Below, piece by piece: positions 62,267 to 64,000 of a stretch of 64,000 bases of DNA. The DNA is from Alcaligenaceae bacterium (lineage in GTDB: Bacteria > Pseudomonadota > Gammaproteobacteria > Burkholderiales > Burkholderiaceae_B). The stretch covers positions 1 through 64,000 of the forward strand of contig JACCES010000018.1 of the NCBI GenBank assembly GCA_013416455.1, written 5' to 3'. The position numbers were made by a program, and so were the translations under genes. Below the pieces are notes generated by a model. That model was not told the DNA's origin, did no database searches, and was given only the letters and a program-made list of their open reading frames with translations. Numbering within the stretch: the first letter of the stretch is position 1; every line of letters begins with the position of its first letter.

Positions 62267-63907
62267 TCACGCAGGCTCGGGTTCAGGAGACAAAATCTCT
62301 GGCTTGCGATCGGCGGCCAGCCGCTTGAGCGCGCGAGCCTGCTGTGCGCGTTCCGCCTCATGCCAGCGAACGACGGCGCTGCGCCGCACACGCCGCCGAT
62401 TGCCGGCCATCATATGCAGCGCGACAGCACCCGAATCGATCAGCTTGACCATATAGGACCGGCTAACGCCGACCAGTCGCGCCGCCTCTTCCGTGGTGAG
62501 CACAGGATCGGGGTCCGGCGCCTGTGCAAATCGCCGACTGAAGGCTTGACGTAGTGCCTCCAACGCCTGCTCTTGGGTTGCGCCTCCATTGTCTGGAGCC
62601 GCCGCAGCGGTGAGCACACCGTCAGGAACGGCGAGGTGAACCATTTCCTCGCTAGCGGCCTTGACAATGAAGTCCGCCACAGTCTGCCAGCCCGCGCGCA
62701 ATTGTGCCTCGCCCTTGCCAACGTAGTGGCCCAAGGTGACATCGTTGCTCGTCGAGTGGTTAATCATCCGCTTGAGTACACCGCCCGACACCAGCTCTTC
62801 AGCAATCGTTGTGAAGGTCGCCCGCATGTCATGGCCCTGCACGGTCGTCCCTGCCTGCTTGTTGATCCAGGTCAGCGTCTTGCGGGCATCCGTAATCGGA
62901 AACAAGTGCTCCTCGGGTTCGCGTCCTTCGCACGCTTCCTTTGCAATCGCCAATGCTTCCCGCGACAACAGCAGCAGGTGGTTGCTGCGGTTCTTGGTGT
63001 CAATCAGCAGAATGCGACCGGTGTCGAGGTTCACATCCCGCACTCTGATAGGCTCGTACTCGTATTTCTTCGCACCGAGGATTTCGACACCACGGCAACC
63101 TGTGAGCAGTTGGAAGCGATAGTAGTTCGCCGCCACACGGCGCGGGCTGGCGCAAGCCGCCAGCCACCAGGCCCCCAGTTTCTCCGCCGGTATCGGCGTC
63201 GGGTCGCCACTCGATGCCTTAATCACAATGCGGTCACGTCCCGCTGTGGTTTGACTCAATGGGCTGTTGGAAGTATGGATACCATGCCAGCGCAAAACCG
63301 CTCGTAAAACTTGCATGGCATAGTCCGCTTGTCGCCTGGAACGCTTCAACAAATCGTTATAGATCGCCCAAATGGCTTTTGCCGTGATTGCCGTCATAGG
63401 CGTATGGGCCAGTGGCATCAACCCGCCATCTGCAAATTTTCGGCCATTCTTGCCGACCTTGCCCGGAGTCACCATCTTCAGATACTCGGATTTGGTACGT
63501 AATTTAAGTGGCAGACCATCTTTAGCACGGCGCTTTTTATCTACGTACTCCTTGACTCCTTTCTCCAGTGTCAGGGCATCGACTGCGGCTTGCTGTTGTG
63601 CTTCAGCTTCGGCGAGCAACCGAGCTGCTTCTTCGGCCGGCCAATCAATGCCCGAACGCGCCAGCGCCCGGACGCGTTGCCCCTCTGCGCAAGCATCGGC
63701 CAGCCTTATCTGGCCCGGACTGTCCCCGTACTCCTGGGGTAATGTGTACTGGCGTTCGTCCTTCGTACCTTTCACGGTGTACCGGATCAAAACAGTTCGC
63801 AGACCGTCGGGGGCAATCCGTAATTGCACGCCACGATCTATGGTGATTCTGTAGGACTTGTCCTTGGGCTTGTAGGCTTCGATGGCACGATAGGTGAGGG
63901 CAGGCAT
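62267..63907 (-). CDS. int: tyrosine recombinase/integrase with C-terminal excisionase-like HTH
   Basis: A 546-residue integrase. The N-terminal arm-binding region (RAIEAYKPKDKSYRITIDRG) is P4-like; the catalytic residues are visible in LTGCRGVEILGAKKYEYEPI (Arg), QGHDMRATFTTIAEELVSGG (His-X-X-Arg) and INHSTSNDVTLGHYVGKGEA (His, Tyr). At about residues 470-535 there is an added HTH_17-like domain, LTTEEAARLVGVSRSYMVKL and IDSGAVALHMMAGNRRRVRR, resembling excisionase-family antitoxins. Typical P4-like integrases are about 400 residues. The ATG at 63907 follows AAGGAAG. It transcribes towards the left. Confidence 0.92.
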   Translation of the reverse strand: MPALTYRAIEAYKPKDKSYRITIDRGVQLRIAPDGLRTVLIRYTVKGTKDERQYTLPQEYGDSPGQIRLADACAEGQRVRALARSGIDWPAEEAARLLAEAEAQQQAAVDALTLEKGVKEYVDKKRRAKDGLPLKLRTKSEYLKMVTPGKVGKNGRKFADGGLMPLAHTPMTAITAKAIWAIYNDLLKRSRRQADYAMQVLRAVLRWHGIHTSNSPLSQTTAGRDRIVIKASSGDPTPIPAEKLGAWWLAACASPRRVAANYYRFQLLTGCRGVEILGAKKYEYEPIRVRDVNLDTGRILLIDTKNRSNHLLLLSREALAIAKEACEGREPEEHLFPITDARKTLTWINKQAGTTVQGHDMRATFTTIAEELVSGGVLKRMINHSTSNDVTLGHYVGKGEAQLRAGWQTVADFIVKAASEEMVHLAVPDGVLTAAAAPDNGGATQEQALEALRQAFSRRFAQAPDPDPVLTTEEAARLVGVSRSYMVKLIDSGAVALHMMAGNRRRVRRSAVVRWHEAERAQQARALKRLAADRKPEILSPEPEPA

Positions 63908-63960
63908 GATTGGCTTCCTTGCCGGTACCGAACACCAGAACTGAGCCGTGATAGCTTATC

Positions 63961-63983
63961 CGTGTCCGAACCGTGTCCGAAAA
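63961..63983. other. right-end GTGTCCGA repeat pair (putative integrase arm or att site)
   Basis: GTGTCCGA at 63962-63969 and 63973-63980, an 11-bp spacing followed by AAA, identical in layout to 7754-7775. It lies 55-75 bp upstream of the int start. The outer att repeat itself would be beyond the window edge. Confidence 0.5.
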
Positions 63984-64000
63984 ATCTGAAGATCAGGTGC

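Overview
The window looks like a high-GC betaproteobacterial chromosome, most likely Alcaligenaceae (Achromobacter/Bordetella-like; inferred from gene style, not searched). It carries an integrated conjugative element of the Tn4371 family next to a tRNA-Asn gene.

Layout. 1-7.6 kb is chromosomal or an older accessory region with much decay: an IS3-family end that truncates a hydrolase, a RibD/DHFR-like pseudogene, two MFS transporters, a 269-bp three-armed inverted-repeat element, a NUDIX hydrolase, a lysR/qorB pair fused by a deletion, an EamA transporter and a bacterioferritin-like gene. tRNA-Asn lies at 7600-7675. From 7.7 kb the conjugative backbone runs on the minus strand: an AlpA-like regulator, DUF2274, trbI-G-F-L-J-E-D-C-B, a CopG-type gene and traG (to 20.1 kb); eexN and lysR (28.5-29.7 kb); traI, traF, DUF2840, a small ParA partner, parA, an iteron-type putative origin and repA (38.6-44.3 kb); then regulators, DUF2285, DUF2958, RhuM-Fic, DUF736, radC, parB and DUF932 (44.3-55.8 kb).

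Cargo. Three blocks interrupt the backbone. (1) 20.6-28.2 kb is a plus-strand heme-uptake operon: DUF2946, a TonB-dependent receptor split by an IS3-family insertion, hmuS, hmuT, hmuU and hmuV. It lies between an eexN 3' remnant and an intact eexN. (2) 38.5-29.9 kb is a minus-strand copper acquisition/homeostasis operon: DUF2946, YcnI-like DUF1775, CopC-CopD fusion, TonB-dependent receptor, SCO1, two PCu(A)C chaperones, a copper-uptake-associated protein, a second DUF2946, two small membrane proteins and a cytochrome c. (3) 49.8-52.1 kb is an arsenic operon: arsR, an ArsI-like VOC protein, ACR3 and arsC.

Right side. From 56.3 kb a zinc-ribbon N-terminal fragment is fused to a frameshifted LysR remnant. 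PAP2 phosphatase, trkH, trkA, a small unknown gene, a brnT-brnA toxin-antitoxin pair and a tyrosine integrase with a C-terminal excisionase-like domain follow. A paired GTGTCCGA motif at 11-bp spacing occurs just inside the tRNA (7754-7775) and just upstream of the integrase (63961-63983). This suggests that the whole 7.7-64 kb interval may be one element, although the trk genes could be chromosomal and the outer right boundary is not visible.

How it fits together. The Trb/TraG/TraI/TraF set would make a MOBP-type conjugation machine. RepA, ParA, ParB and the iterons suggest that the excised form can replicate and partition. The cargo would give the host heme, copper and arsenic traits.
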